Positions 18,355 to 26,622 of a stretch of DNA of 64,000 nucleotides are shown here, piece by piece. The translations under genes and the position numbers were made by a program. The stretch spans positions 2,338,001 through 2,402,000 of the forward strand of contig NZ_CP064689.1 of NCBI RefSeq assembly GCF_023100945.1, in the 5' to 3' direction. A model generated the notes under the pieces. The model was not told where the DNA came from. It searched no databases and saw nothing but the letters and a program-made list of their open reading frames with translations. This DNA is from Bradyrhizobium sp. 200. Its GTDB lineage: Bacteria > Pseudomonadota > Alphaproteobacteria > Rhizobiales > Xanthobacteraceae. Position 1 is the first letter of the stretch, and every line of letters starts with the position of its first letter.

Positions 18355-19122
18355 ATGACGGAAACTCAGCTCATGAGCCCGGCGACGCCGGGCAATCGAG
18401 CGGTAAGATTCACTGCATTTCTGTTTGGAGGTGTGGCCTATCTCACATTTCTGTTCACGATTCTGTACGCCATCGGGTTCGTATCGGGCCTCGCCGTGCA
18501 GAAGACGATCGACACCGGCGCGAAATCGGGGATATTCGAGGCGATTGCCATCAATCTCGCGCTGATGTCGTTATTTGCCATTCAACATAGCGTTATGGCG
18601 CGTAAATCGTTCAAACACTGGTGGACGCAGTTTATTCCAAAATCTGTTGAGCGCAGCACCTATGTGCTGTGTGCAAGCCTGACGCTTCTGTTGTTGTTTT
18701 GGCAATGGCGTCCAATGCCGACCGTGATCTGGAACATCCAGGAGCCGGAAATGGCCATGGTGATCGCCACACTGTCGTTCATCGGTTGGGTGATCGTGTT
18801 CACGAGCACATTCCTGATCAACCATTTCGAACTGTTCGGACTACATCAGGTCGCCAACAATCTTGTAGGGCGCGAGATTCCGGCGCCCGTCTTCCGGACG
18901 CCGTTCTTCCACCGTTTTGTCCGGCACCCGATCTATCTCGGTTTCATCATCGCCTTTTGGGCGGCCCCGACGATGAGCGCCGGCCATCTGCTGTTGCTGT
19001 AGGCCTACATCTTCGTCGGAATAGCGATCGAGGAGCGCTAGCTCGTCGGCATGTTTGGCGACGAATATCGCCGTTATCGGGAGCACGTTTCCATGCTATT
19101 CCCGTGGCGCGGGCTGTCCTGA
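18355..19122 (+). pseudogene. MddA-like methanethiol S-methyltransferase with two in-frame amber codons
   Basis: ATG 18355 has CGGAG upstream. The frame encodes five hydrophobic segments and the isoprenylcysteine-methyltransferase-type end (NHFELFGLHQVANNLVGREI, FFHRFVRHPIYLGFIIAFWA). It stops at TAG 19000-19002. The same frame then continues with conserved sequence (AYIFVGIAIEER, TAG at 19039-19041, LVGMFGDEYRRYREHVSMLF) to TGA 19120-19122. In the family this tail (EERxLVxxFGDxYRxYR) completes the S-adenosylmethionine site. The 215-aa product made up to the first stop is therefore probably inactive. MddA methylates methanethiol to dimethyl sulfide. Confidence 0.75.
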
Positions 19123-19158
19123 TCACTTCTCATTGTCCCCTAAGGAGACGGAAGAATC

Positions 19159-19581
19159 ATGAAGCATACTGGAAGCTGTTTTTGCGGCGCGGTCGAGGTC
19201 CAGGTCACCGGCGCACCGGAAGGAATGGGTTATTGCCATTGCCTTTCTTGTCGTTCGTGGTCCGGCGGGCCGGTGAACGCGTTCACCTTGTGGAAGCCGG
19301 ACGCGGTGCGGATCACGGCGGGGGCGCAACATGTCGCGACGTTCGAGAAGACTCCGATGAGCCAGCGCAAGTACTGTGTGGAGTGCGGCGGTCATCTGAT
19401 GACCAATCATCCGACGCTCGGGCTGGTCGATGTCTTCGCCGCGACCCTTCCGACGCTCCCCTTCACACCCGGCGTGCACGTCAATTACGCCGAGACGGTG
19501 CTGCCGATGCGGGATGGGCTGCCCAAGCTGAAGGACTTTCCCGCCGAGCTTGGCGGCTCCGGTGAGATGATCGCCGAGTAG
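19159..19581 (+). CDS. GFA/CENP-V-family zinc protein
   Basis: 140 aa, AAGGAG upstream. Zinc-binding cysteines follow the GFA layout: SCFC (Cys7, Cys9), CHCLSC (Cys26, Cys28, Cys31) and CVECG (Cys73, Cys76). The fold is that of glutathione-dependent formaldehyde-activating enzyme, but most family members have no proven substrate. It follows the mddA-like gene by 36 bp and may have been co-transcribed with it. Confidence 0.85.
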   Translation: MKHTGSCFCGAVEVQVTGAPEGMGYCHCLSCRSWSGGPVNAFTLWKPDAVRITAGAQHVATFEKTPMSQRKYCVECGGHLMTNHPTLGLVDVFAATLPTLPFTPGVHVNYAETVLPMRDGLPKLKDFPAELGGSGEMIAE

Positions 19582-19597
19582 AAAAACGAGTTCGGAA

Positions 19598-19626
19598 AGG
19601 CGCTGCGAAGGCTGTTCGCAGCGCCT
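19598..19626 (+). terminator. 12-bp perfect stem-loop after the GFA gene
   Basis: AGGCGCTGCGAA at 19598-19609 pairs perfectly with TTCGCAGCGCCT at 19615-19626 around a GGCTG loop, 16 bp after the GFA stop. No T-run follows, so it may be an RNA-stabilising or weak termination hairpin. A second inverted repeat, CCTGCCGCC/GGCGGCAGG, lies at 19753-19785. The 312 bp between 19582 and 19893 hold nothing else I recognise. Confidence 0.5.
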
Positions 19627-19893
19627 GCTCGTCGATGAGGCGCCGGTCGATTCCGGGACCAGATCAGGGGGCGGGCGGCGTGTGTTTTTGGGGCGCCGCC
19701 ACCGCCGGGTCCAGGCTGCAGGATGGTTACGAGAGCAATGCCGCGGGGCCCGCCTGCCGCCTTCAAGAGCTATGTCGGCGGCAGGTCCCGCCCTGCAAAA
19801 TCGGGGTTTGGCGTTACCTATCCGGTTCCGGTAAGAAAGCCTTGAAGTCGCGGCGAAAGCCTTCGTTTCGCCAGGCAAAATAAACAAGAGGAA

Positions 19894-21186
19894 ATGCCGG
19901 AGATGACTGCCAGACCGCAATTGCCGGAGCGAACGCCGCGCGCAAAGGGCGAACCGACTGCGCTGGAGGGTCTGCTGGTCGTCGACTTCACCCGGGTCGT
20001 TGCCGGGCCGGTCTGCACGCAAACGCTGGCCGATTTCGGCGCCGAAGTGATCAAGATCGAAAACCCCGACGGAGGGGACGATACACGCCATTATGAACAT
20101 GCGGAAATCGGTGGCGAGAGCGCGGCCTTCCTCAGCCTCAATCGCAACAAGCGCGGCATCGCGCTCGATTTCAACAATCCTACGGCGCTCGAAGTCGCGC
20201 GCGAACTGATCGCGAAAGCGGATGTCGTCGTGGAGAATTTCTCCGGCGGCGTGATGAAGAAGTTCGGTCTTGACTATGCCTCCGTCGCGCCGACCAATCC
20301 GAAGCTGATCTATTGCTCGATCTCGGCCTATGGCCGCAAGGGCGAGTTCGCCTTGCGTCCGGGCTTTGATCCGATCACGCAGGCCGAAAGCGGCTTCATG
20401 TCGCTAAACGGGTTTCCGGATGGGGAGCCGGTGCGGACCGGTCCGCCGATCGTCGACATGGCGACGGGCATGTCGGCGTGCAACGCGATCCTGCTGGCGC
20501 TGATCGCGCGCGACCGGCTCGGCTGCGGCCAGCAGGTCGAAGTCGCGCTGATCGACACCGCCGTTTCGATGACCGGTTTCTACGGCATGGCCTATCTGAT
20601 CAGCGGCGCGAACCCGGGTCGCTTCGGAAATTCGCCGAACGGCTCGCCCACCGTCGGCGTCTATCAGGCATCCGATGGGCCGCTTTACATGGCCTGCGCC
20701 AACGACCGTCTGTACCGCCGGCTCGTGGTGGACGTGCTCGACCGGCCGGACCTCGTCACCGATCCCGAGTTCGCCCACAGGAAAAACCGAACCGCCAACA
20801 AGGAAAAGTTGCGCGCCATCATCGCCGGCATCTTCGCCAGCGACAGTCTTGAGTACTGGATGGCGAAGATGAAGAAGGCCAACATACCGGTCGGCTATCT
20901 GCGCACCGTTGAGGAAGGTTTCAACGCGCCGGAAGTGCGCGACCGCCATCGTCTCAGCCGGATTCCGCATCCGACCGCGGGGACCGTCCCCAACATTGAA
21001 ACGCCGCTGCATATGAGCCTGACGCCAACCATCGATCCCGTCGCGGCGCCGCTGCTCGGCGAGCATACCAGGGAAGTACTCCGAAAGACCCTCGGCTACG
21101 ATGAGCGACGTATCGCGGCTCTGGCGGAGGCGGGCGCTTTCGGGAAGGCGAGCAATACGGGCCTGAGCGGCGCTGATCAGGATTGA
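19894..21186 (+). CDS. CaiB/BaiF family III CoA transferase
   Basis: 430 aa; ATG 19894 or ATG 19903 (MTARPQ), the latter better spaced from AAGAGG. The opening (LEGLLVVDFTRVVAGPVCTQ, LADFGAEVIKIENPDGGDDT) and the catalytic aspartate in PPIVDMATGM (about Asp188) identify the family, which moves CoA between carboxylic acids. It is followed 117 bp later by a 2-hydroxyacid oxidase, suggesting linked organic-acid degradation. The specific acids cannot be read from sequence. Confidence 0.92.
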   Translation: MPEMTARPQLPERTPRAKGEPTALEGLLVVDFTRVVAGPVCTQTLADFGAEVIKIENPDGGDDTRHYEHAEIGGESAAFLSLNRNKRGIALDFNNPTALEVARELIAKADVVVENFSGGVMKKFGLDYASVAPTNPKLIYCSISAYGRKGEFALRPGFDPITQAESGFMSLNGFPDGEPVRTGPPIVDMATGMSACNAILLALIARDRLGCGQQVEVALIDTAVSMTGFYGMAYLISGANPGRFGNSPNGSPTVGVYQASDGPLYMACANDRLYRRLVVDVLDRPDLVTDPEFAHRKNRTANKEKLRAIIAGIFASDSLEYWMAKMKKANIPVGYLRTVEEGFNAPEVRDRHRLSRIPHPTAGTVPNIETPLHMSLTPTIDPVAAPLLGEHTREVLRKTLGYDERRIAALAEAGAFGKASNTGLSGADQD

Positions 21187-21302
21187 TGTATCGCGCAAAC
21201 GAATAACATCCCTGCGTTTGCGTGACGCCTAACCCGTTTCAAAGCGGTAGCTTTTCTCGTTTATCTGCGGCTAATGTGCCCGCCAAACGGGAGAAAAACA
21301 GC

Positions 21303-22436
21303 ATGAATGAGGGGACGCCCATACGGCCGGCTAGGAATGTCGAACTCGGCGCCAGCGGCGAAGAATTCCAGAATCTCCATGAATTTATCCGAAAAGCCCG
21401 CTCCCGGCTCAACCAGAACGCATGGGACTATATCGGCGGCGCCTCGGAGACCGAGACCACCATGCGCCGCAACCGCATGGCGCTCGACGAGATTGCATTC
21501 CGGCCTCGGGTGCTGCGAAACGTCGCCCAGGTTAACGCCTCCACCGGAGTATTCGGCCGCCGTTTGCGTTTGCCTGTCATGATCGCGCCGGTCGGCGCGC
21601 TCGAGATTTTCGATCCCAATTCAGGCGCCGCCGTCGCGCGTGGCGCGGGGCGGTTCGGCGCCGCTCACATGCTGAGTTCGGTATCCGAGCCGGGACTTGA
21701 GGCCACCGCCAAGGCCGCGCCCGATGCGTTGCGGATTTACCAGCTCTATGTCCGCGGCGACGACGCCTTTGTCGAAGACGTTGTCAGCCGTTCCATTGAC
21801 AATGGTTATGCCGCCTTCTGCCTGACGGTCGATACCGCGCATTACAGCCGGCGCGAGCGTGATATCGCCAAGCGGTATGTCCGCGAGAGCCGTATCCGGG
21901 CCACCGGCGGCGACTTCCAGAAAGGGCTGGAATGGCGCACGGTGAAGCTGATCAAGGACAAGTATAAAATTCCGCTGGTGATCAAGGGTATTGCGACTGC
22001 GGAAGATGCGGCCATCGCGCTCGATCATGGCGTGGATTGGATCTATGTGTCGAACCACGGCGGCCGCCAGCTCGACCATGGCCGAGGGTCCATGCACGTC
22101 TTGCCGGAAATCGTCGACGCCGTTGTCGGCCGCGCCAAGATCATGGTCGACGGTTCGTTCTGCCGTGGCACCGACATCGTGAAGGCGATCGCCTCCGGGG
22201 CTGATCTGGTCGGCATTGGCCGCCTGCAATGCTGGGCACTCGCCGCCGCGGGCGAGGCCGGCATCGTGCGGATGCTGGAGCTGTTGGAAGATGAGGTTAT
22301 CCGCTGTCTCGGGCTGCTCGGTGTCACCAGCCTTGCCGAACTCGACAAGTCTTACCTGCATGCGGCGACCGCGACGAATCCGCCAAGCGTGTTTAGCGCC
22401 TTTCCACTGCTGGATATCGAGCCCTATCGCTATTGA
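21303..22436 (+). CDS. FMN-dependent alpha-hydroxy-acid dehydrogenase/oxidase
   Basis: 377 aa from ATG 21303 with GGGAGAAA upstream. The TIM-barrel family is shown by AWDYIGGASETETTMRRN near the N-terminus, LPVMIAPVGA, and the active-site SNHGGRQLDHGRG with catalytic histidine (about His252). FMN-phosphate-binding SGADLVGIGR follows. Members oxidise lactate, glycolate, mandelate or similar acids. No membrane segment is visible. Confidence 0.9.
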   Translation: MNEGTPIRPARNVELGASGEEFQNLHEFIRKARSRLNQNAWDYIGGASETETTMRRNRMALDEIAFRPRVLRNVAQVNASTGVFGRRLRLPVMIAPVGALEIFDPNSGAAVARGAGRFGAAHMLSSVSEPGLEATAKAAPDALRIYQLYVRGDDAFVEDVVSRSIDNGYAAFCLTVDTAHYSRRERDIAKRYVRESRIRATGGDFQKGLEWRTVKLIKDKYKIPLVIKGIATAEDAAIALDHGVDWIYVSNHGGRQLDHGRGSMHVLPEIVDAVVGRAKIMVDGSFCRGTDIVKAIASGADLVGIGRLQCWALAAAGEAGIVRMLELLEDEVIRCLGLLGVTSLAELDKSYLHAATATNPPSVFSAFPLLDIEPYRY

Positions 22437-22597
22437 GAAGGGCGGCAGCGCTGAGGCCTTTCACTTGAACCAGCCCGTCATTTCGGAGTTGGTGGCTCGT
22501 CAGGGAACCTGGCGGGCATCTCCGCATTATTAGCTGCGCCGGGTACGACGCCGCCAAACACGAGTCTGATCTTCCATGGCCAAGTAGTCGCAAGCGA

Positions 22598-22801
22598 ATG
22601 GCAGAAAATCCTTTCGCCCAATTCAGCCTCGATAAGGCTATCGGTCTTCGCTGGACATTGCGGGATATTCAGGCTCGCCGGCTGAAAATGTCCCCGGTCA
22701 GCGACGAAGATTTGAGGACATTGACGGGCCTCGGCCTGGTCGAAGTCCGCGACGAAGGGCTCGTGCTGACGCCGGCCGGAACGGCCGTGCTGAACGGATA
22801 G
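22598..22801 (+). CDS. Small hypothetical protein
   Basis: 67 aa (MAENPFAQFSLDKAIGLRWT). The end (DLRTLTGLGLVEVRDEGLVLTPAG) looks like the wing of a small winged-helix domain. No clear ribosome site. Its stop abuts the stop of the convergent zinc-ribbon gene. Function unknown. Confidence 0.6.
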   Translation: MAENPFAQFSLDKAIGLRWTLRDIQARRLKMSPVSDEDLRTLTGLGLVEVRDEGLVLTPAGTAVLNG

Positions 22802-22987
22802 TCAGCGCGCCTTCAGAAAGCTCTCGCCGGAGTCGCAAGGCGTGCAGCGATAGGTCAGCACGTCGTAATTCTGATCGCGCGGTTCGACCATCGCCAGCCG
22901 CATCTGCGCGCCGCATTTCATGCAAGGCATTTCCATGCTGGTTTGAAACCGCGTGCAGGTTGGCGTCGGCCGAAATGTTTGCAGCAT
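22802..22987 (-). CDS. Small zinc-ribbon protein
   Basis: 61 aa from ATG 22987, chosen for GGGGAT just upstream; a longer frame to 23035 lacks a site. One CxxC pair in MPCMKCGAQ and another in YRCTPCDSG make a zinc ribbon. Function unknown. Confidence 0.65.
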   Translation of the reverse strand: MLQTFRPTPTCTRFQTSMEMPCMKCGAQMRLAMVEPRDQNYDVLTYRCTPCDSGESFLKAR

Positions 22988-23249
22988 TTTATCCCCATGT
23001 CCCGAGCGAGACTGAATCCAGAGACGCAACGCCACCTACAGCCGGGCCCTAACCCCGAATCACTATGCCACACTGTTGCCACCATTGGAATCGATTGCCG
23101 CGTCCGTAGGGCTACGGGCCGCGGGGGAAGGAAATCATTCCTTGAGCGGTTCGTTTAGGATCAGGCCGGCGCGAGGACTCGGTCCAATACGACGCAGACG
23201 CGGCCGGGAATTGTGCTAACCTGCCAAGGTCGACATTGGAGAAGCGACC

Positions 23250-23603
23250 ATGACTGAACCGAAACTCGAAGTTCCGGCCGAACTGCGCGATCTGGCCGAG
23301 AAAACCATCGATCAGGCGGAAAAGGCGTTCGGCATGTTCTTCGATGCCGCCGGAAAGTCCATGACGTCGATGCCCGGTGCGGGCACGGAAATTTCAAGGC
23401 AGGCGCTATCGTTCACGGAACAAAATATGAAGGCGGCGTTCGAGCATGCCCGCAAGCTGGTCCATGCGACCGACCTTCAGGAGGCGATGCGGATTCAGTC
23501 TGAATTCCTGCGCAGCCAGTTTACCAACGCCGGAGAACATATGCGTCAAATCACCGGCGGGGTCATATCAGCCGCTAAGGATTCGACGAAGGGCAAGTTC
23601 TGA
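23250..23603 (+). CDS. Phasin-family protein
   Basis: 117 aa with GGAG 10 bp upstream. Amphipathic helical protein with the phasin pattern (VPAELRDLAEKTIDQAEKAF, SFTEQNMKAAFEHARKLVHA, LRSQFTNAGEHMRQI). Phasins coat polyhydroxyalkanoate granules. No PHA synthesis genes lie in the window. Confidence 0.88.
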   Translation: MTEPKLEVPAELRDLAEKTIDQAEKAFGMFFDAAGKSMTSMPGAGTEISRQALSFTEQNMKAAFEHARKLVHATDLQEAMRIQSEFLRSQFTNAGEHMRQITGGVISAAKDSTKGKF

Positions 23604-23612
23604 GGAGGCGCG

Positions 23613-23834
23613 CTAGCGGCGGCGTCCGATCGCGACACCGAACAGAAAGGCGATGAACAGGCTGGTCAGCGGCGCTTCGCGGGCAATCGCGCTGACGGTC
23701 GAGAGCGGCATTCCTGGCTGCCGTGCCGCCGTGATCGCGTCGCTGAGACGGCCGACCGCAGCCTGCAGCCCGGCAGACACTTCCGTGAGCGTGCGCGACA
23801 CATCGGTCGCCGTGTCGATGGCGCGTTCAGCCAT
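23613..23834 (-). CDS. Small membrane-anchored DUF883/ElaB-like protein
   Basis: 73 aa from ATG 23834; a GTG at 23870 would add 12 residues. An amphipathic helix (TATDVSRTLTEVSAGLQAAV) precedes a C-terminal membrane helix and RRR (LFIAFLFGVAIGRRR), the layout of ElaB/YqjD-type inner-membrane proteins. Convergent with the phasin gene. Start uncertain. Confidence 0.55.
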   Translation of the reverse strand: MAERAIDTATDVSRTLTEVSAGLQAAVGRLSDAITAARQPGMPLSTVSAIAREAPLTSLFIAFLFGVAIGRRR

Positions 23835-24042
23835 GCCGGGTTGCGATGGCTCTGAGGGTTCGATTTTCACGTTCTGCAACTCATTCGGCCGCTCGGCATT
23901 TACCGAGCAACGGCTGATGTCCTGACAATACGCAGCCAGGACATTTGTTCCCGGTAAGTTATCGCCTTGCTGGGTCGAATGGAGGAACCTTCGTCGTCGC
24001 CGGGATTTGATTTCGTCAGAGGAAATCAACACGGATTTTCGA

Positions 24043-24336
24043 ATGGCAAAGGATTTGACGGAAGATCGTTTGAGCCGACGTGGTGGCGCGCCGCTGAAGG
24101 TTGCGATTGCGGTCGCTGTTCTCGGCGTGCTCGGCATGCTGATCGTCGACCATGGGCCATGGAACAAGCCGAAGGTACAGCCGGCCTTTATGGTGAGTTA
24201 CAGCTCCACCGGCGAAGCGGCCCGCGCGGCCGGCGCCCGGGTCATGCCGACCGAGCCGAAGCTGCAGGTGGAGCCTGAGCCACCCGTACCGAAGCCCGTT
24301 CATCCGTTGAACCCAGCGCACCCAGCGCCGCAGTAG
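24043..24336 (+). CDS. Small single-pass membrane protein, proline-rich C-terminus
   Basis: 97 aa from ATG 24043; a TTG at 24007 is less likely. Short basic N-terminus, one membrane helix (VAIAVAVLGVLGMLIV), then a periplasmic part ending in repeated Pro/Glu and Pro/His (EPEPPVPKPVHPLNPAHPAP). No recognised domain. Probably an envelope protein of unknown function. Confidence 0.55.
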   Translation: MAKDLTEDRLSRRGGAPLKVAIAVAVLGVLGMLIVDHGPWNKPKVQPAFMVSYSSTGEAARAAGARVMPTEPKLQVEPEPPVPKPVHPLNPAHPAPQ

Positions 24337-24346
24337 GGCGCGCCAT

Positions 24347-24408
24347 TTGACACGTCGAGCAAATCACCGGCACGGTCGGTGTCGCGGAAGTTCGCCCGCT
24401 TCCGAGCG
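24347..24408 (+). repeat. Short repeat, copy A (degenerate)
   Basis: TTGACACGTCGAGCAAATCA at 24347-24366 followed by CCGGCACGG matches copies B and C. A small hairpin (CGGAAG/CTTCCG) follows, without a T-run. It starts 11 bp after a stop codon. The -10-like box is degenerate, so this copy is probably inactive. Confidence 0.6.
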
Positions 24409-24412
24409 AGCG

Positions 24413-24598
24413 TCAGCGCACACTGACGAACGCACCCCAGCATGCAGCCAACCCGGCAGCGACCAGCACCAGAAACGGATTGTCGCAAAACGGGCTGCCA
24501 TATTGGCACATCGCTACACCCAGCGAGCCGATCTCGTGACGGCCCGCAGCATAAAATAAACCCGACAGAATCGTGAGCACGGCAGCAACGAAAAACAT
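24413..24598 (-). CDS. Small two-helix membrane protein
   Basis: 61 aa from ATG 24598 with a perfect AGGAGG 7 bp upstream. Two hydrophobic segments (FFVAAVLTILSGLFYAAG; FLVLVAAGLAACWGAFV) flank a loop with two cysteines (AMCQYGSPFCDNP) that could form a disulfide. No family recognised. Confidence 0.65.
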   Translation of the reverse strand: MFFVAAVLTILSGLFYAAGRHEIGSLGVAMCQYGSPFCDNPFLVLVAAGLAACWGAFVSVR

Positions 24599-24705
24599 CC
24601 GACAGCCTCCTGGCGCTCCGTTGGACCGAGGGTTGCGCCATCCACGGCCCAACAATTTCGCTTCGATGTCGCTGCGTCCGATCTGAATCTGTTTGCTCGG
24701 GCCAC

Positions 24706-24788
24706 TTGACGCGTCGGGCAAATCAGGGGCACATTGACATCATCGCCGATATCGAAAAGCCCGCGCCGGAAACGGTGGCGGGCTTTTC
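24706..24788 (+). repeat. Short repeat, copy B, with terminator
   Basis: TTGACGCGTCGGGCAAAATCA starts at 24706 (one extra A relative to A and C), followed by CACATT and ACATCATCGC. It ends in a strong hairpin at 24756-24788: AAAAGCCCGC pairs with GCGGGCTTTT around a GAAA-capped inner stem. Same architecture as copy C. Confidence 0.65.
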
Positions 24789-24877
24789 GCTTCATACAAC
24801 AATCGGCCAGGGCGGTTTCAATTTGTCGAAACCGTTTCGTCAAATTTTCCGCAATTTGTTCACCGCTCAAAAACGGT

Positions 24878-24963
24878 TTGACATGTCGGGCAAATCACCG
24901 GCATAATGCCATCATCGCGAAAATCGTAAAGCCCGCACGGAGAAATCCGTCGCGGGCTTTTTG
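24878..24963 (+). ncRNA. Short repeat, copy C: promoter plus terminator, candidate ~50-nt RNA
   Basis: TTGACA (24878-24883), an 18-bp spacer and CATAAT (24902-24907) form a good sigma70-type promoter. About 20 bp after the -10, a terminator begins at 24928: GCCCGC and ACGGA arms close on a GAAA tetraloop, followed by GCGGGC and five T residues. A transcript would be about 50 nt and mostly hairpin. Inner stem bases differ between copies B and C yet both pair, which favours an RNA structure. Function unknown. Confidence 0.5.
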
Positions 24964-25072
24964 TTTGAAATCCCCCAATCGGACGGCGGCCGCACATCGA
25001 CGCCGCAACTCCCAACGCCCCCGCCGGGCGTCGCGAGCGTGCCGTCGTCCGAGCCTTTCACCACACACAATT

Positions 25073-25098
25073 GGCCGGCATGCGCGAACATGCCGGCC
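25073..25098. repeat. Perfect 10-bp inverted repeat upstream of the phage packaging genes
   Basis: GGCCGGCATG (25073-25082) and CATGCCGGCC (25089-25098) enclose CGCGAA. It lies in the 616-bp stretch 24599-25215, which otherwise holds only the short repeats. No T-run follows. It could be a protein-binding site or an RNA hairpin ahead of the small phage genes. Confidence 0.4.
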
Positions 25099-25215
25099 CG
25101 CGGCGTGGATCGTCACCGCCGCACGCGGCCCCCCGACGGGATAAGGTTCGCGCCCCAAATGATCTGCGCCTGCACCCCGCGATCATGCCGCACGTTTCTT
25201 TCTGGAGAGAAGCCG

Positions 25216-25287
25216 ATGACCGCCTATCTGATCTCGCTCGCGCTCGTCGGCCTCGTTGTCATCGCCGTATCGGAGGAGTTCTCGTGA
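25216..25287 (+). CDS. 23-aa single-helix membrane peptide
   Basis: MTAYLISLALVGLVVIAVSEEFS, with GAGAGAAG upstream and a GTGA overlap with the next gene. The whole peptide is one membrane helix with an acidic end. The strong site and the coupling make it a real gene candidate despite its size. Function unknown. Confidence 0.5.
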   Translation: MTAYLISLALVGLVVIAVSEEFS

Positions 25288-25445
25288 GCACCGACATCAT
25301 TCAGTTCATCCCGTGTTCCAAACACGATGACGCACAGACGGATTTTCCGGCAATTGCCTTCCGCTCCGTACGGCAGGATCCTGTCACCGATCCTGTCGAT
25401 GCTGCGCCGGACAAGCACACCGGGCCGACCCATCGGGAAGCGTAA
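25284..25445 (+). CDS. Small phage protein, 53 aa
   Basis: GTG start at 25284 with GGAGGAG upstream and GTGA overlap with the 23-aa gene; its stop overlaps the next start as TAATG. Soluble, no domain recognised (STDIIQFIPCSKHDDAQTDF). Part of a three-gene coupled block at the left edge of the prophage remnant. Confidence 0.55.
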   Translation: MSTDIIQFIPCSKHDDAQTDFPAIAFRSVRQDPVTDPVDAAPDKHTGPTHREA

Positions 25446-25708
25446 TGGGCAAGGCCAAGGCACTTGTTGAAATTCGATCCCTTGCACGAAGCCACACCAG
25501 GACCGCGATCCGCGTTCTAGTCGGTATCATGCGATGCAAGGATGCAACCCCCGCCGCCCGCGTCTCGGCCGCCAACGCCATTCTCGATCGCGGCTGGGGC
25601 AAGGCCACGCAACCGCTGGAGAACAGCGGTGACGGTGCGCTTGAACTGATCCACCGGATCGAGCGCGTCATCGTTCATCCGGAAAATGGGGGCGGGGAGG
25701 GTACTTGA
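25445..25708 (+). CDS. Phage packaging-region small protein (terminase-small-subunit-like)
   Basis: 87 aa, start overlapping the previous stop by one base. Basic helical protein (SLARSHTRTAIRVLVGIMRC, VSAANAILDRGWGKATQPLE). The VSAANAILDRGWGK pattern is common in small proteins next to phage terminases and probably helps recognise DNA. The cassette at 25892-27711 lies between it and the terminase fragment at 27783. Confidence 0.55.
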   Translation: MGKAKALVEIRSLARSHTRTAIRVLVGIMRCKDATPAARVSAANAILDRGWGKATQPLENSGDGALELIHRIERVIVHPENGGGEGT

Positions 25709-25760
25709 GGCGTCATCGTGTGCTTCAGCCAGACGATTTTTTGTTTCATTCCTTGGTGCA

Positions 25761-25785
25761 TCTGCACAAAAAATCCTGAAATTAT
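25761..25785 (+). repeat. 25-bp cassette-upstream element, copy 1
   Basis: TCTGCAC-A-AAAAATCCTG-AA-ATTAT matches 28335-28359 at 22 of 25 positions. It lies 107 bp before the small secreted-protein gene of the first cassette. The end (TGnnATTAT) could include a -10 box. It is either a shared promoter or the edge of a duplicated insertion. Confidence 0.5.
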
Positions 25786-25891
25786 TGGATGCTACGACGA
25801 GAGGGTGCACGAGAAATCCTTACAGGATTGTTAGGGTCGTCCTGTCGATAGATTGGTTGAAGAACCCCTGCATCATGAGTGGTTTTCAAAA

Positions 25892-26299
25892 ATGGCTAAT
25901 CAGAACGTAAAAATCTCGCTAGCGCGTTCGGTGACGTTCTCGCTGATCACTGCCTCATTGCTGCTTGTCCAAGCTTCGGCCACCCACGCCGATCCCGCTC
26001 TCTGCCTGGAAAAAGCAAAGTCCTATTTCGCTGAAATCGGTCAGTTACTGTCGAAAGAAAAAAACTGGATCATGCCGTTCGTCGAACTCAATGAGCGATA
26101 CTCTCTTCTTGAGGATTGCGACACTGACCTCCTGTTGGAGGAAGCCACCCGATGGCGGTATATCCAGCCAATAATCTACAATCCGCACGCGAAGGTGTAT
26201 CTTGTTCGTTTCTGGAGTGATGACGTCACGGTTGAGTTCGCATATGACTCCCTGAAGAAAAAGTCCCGCACTCACAGCGCTGGGTGGGTGAACAAGTAG
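25892..26299 (+). CDS. Small secreted protein, candidate immunity partner of the next gene
   Basis: 135 aa from ATG 25892; a TTG at 25853 is an alternative. A Sec signal peptide (SVTFSLITASLLLVQASATHA) is followed by a small domain with two cysteines (ALCLEKAKSYFAEIG; LLEDCDTDLL) that could form a disulfide, and an aromatic beta-rich end. The periplasmic location and the place just upstream of an effector-like gene match the order seen in the two later cassettes, although the protein is not homologous to theirs. Confidence 0.6.
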   Translation: MANQNVKISLARSVTFSLITASLLLVQASATHADPALCLEKAKSYFAEIGQLLSKEKNWIMPFVELNERYSLLEDCDTDLLLEEATRWRYIQPIIYNPHAKVYLVRFWSDDVTVEFAYDSLKKKSRTHSAGWVNK

Positions 26300-26622
26300 C
26301 GACGCGATCGTCTCTGCATTCTCGCGCCGAATGATGCCTGCTGCATCCTGGGCGCTTGGCTCATTGCAGCGGGTTCCGTTGATTCCAATCATGATCGCAT
26401 CGATTGATTCCGTCGAGTGGTTGGCAACCGACGGCAACGCATCATCGCGGCAGGCGTCGCCCAAGACGACTCCCGATTCGGGATCCGTAGCCCGATCAAT
26501 AATTGTGACTTAACGCCCACGTCATTTCCACCCGAGCAATAGGACGGCGAGCCGTCGATCGTTGCGCGAGTGTTGAAGAATTGACGCCGCACATCATTCA
26601 CCAAACGGGTAGCGAGATCACC
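26300..26622. other. Intergenic stretch without recognised gene
   Basis: Only short unsupported frames lie here, the longest a 60-codon plus-strand frame at 26331-26513 with no ribosome site. Base composition is slightly less GC-rich than the surrounding chromosome. I see no convincing hairpin or repeat. Confidence 0.4.

Noticed and set aside
19000..19041. Programmed UAG read-through or pyrrolysine use in the mddA-like gene
   Set aside because: No downstream structure is evident, and the organism type is not known to use pyrrolysine; mutation is simpler.
26331..26513. 60-codon frame between the first cassette genes
   Set aside because: No ribosome site or recognisable pattern.
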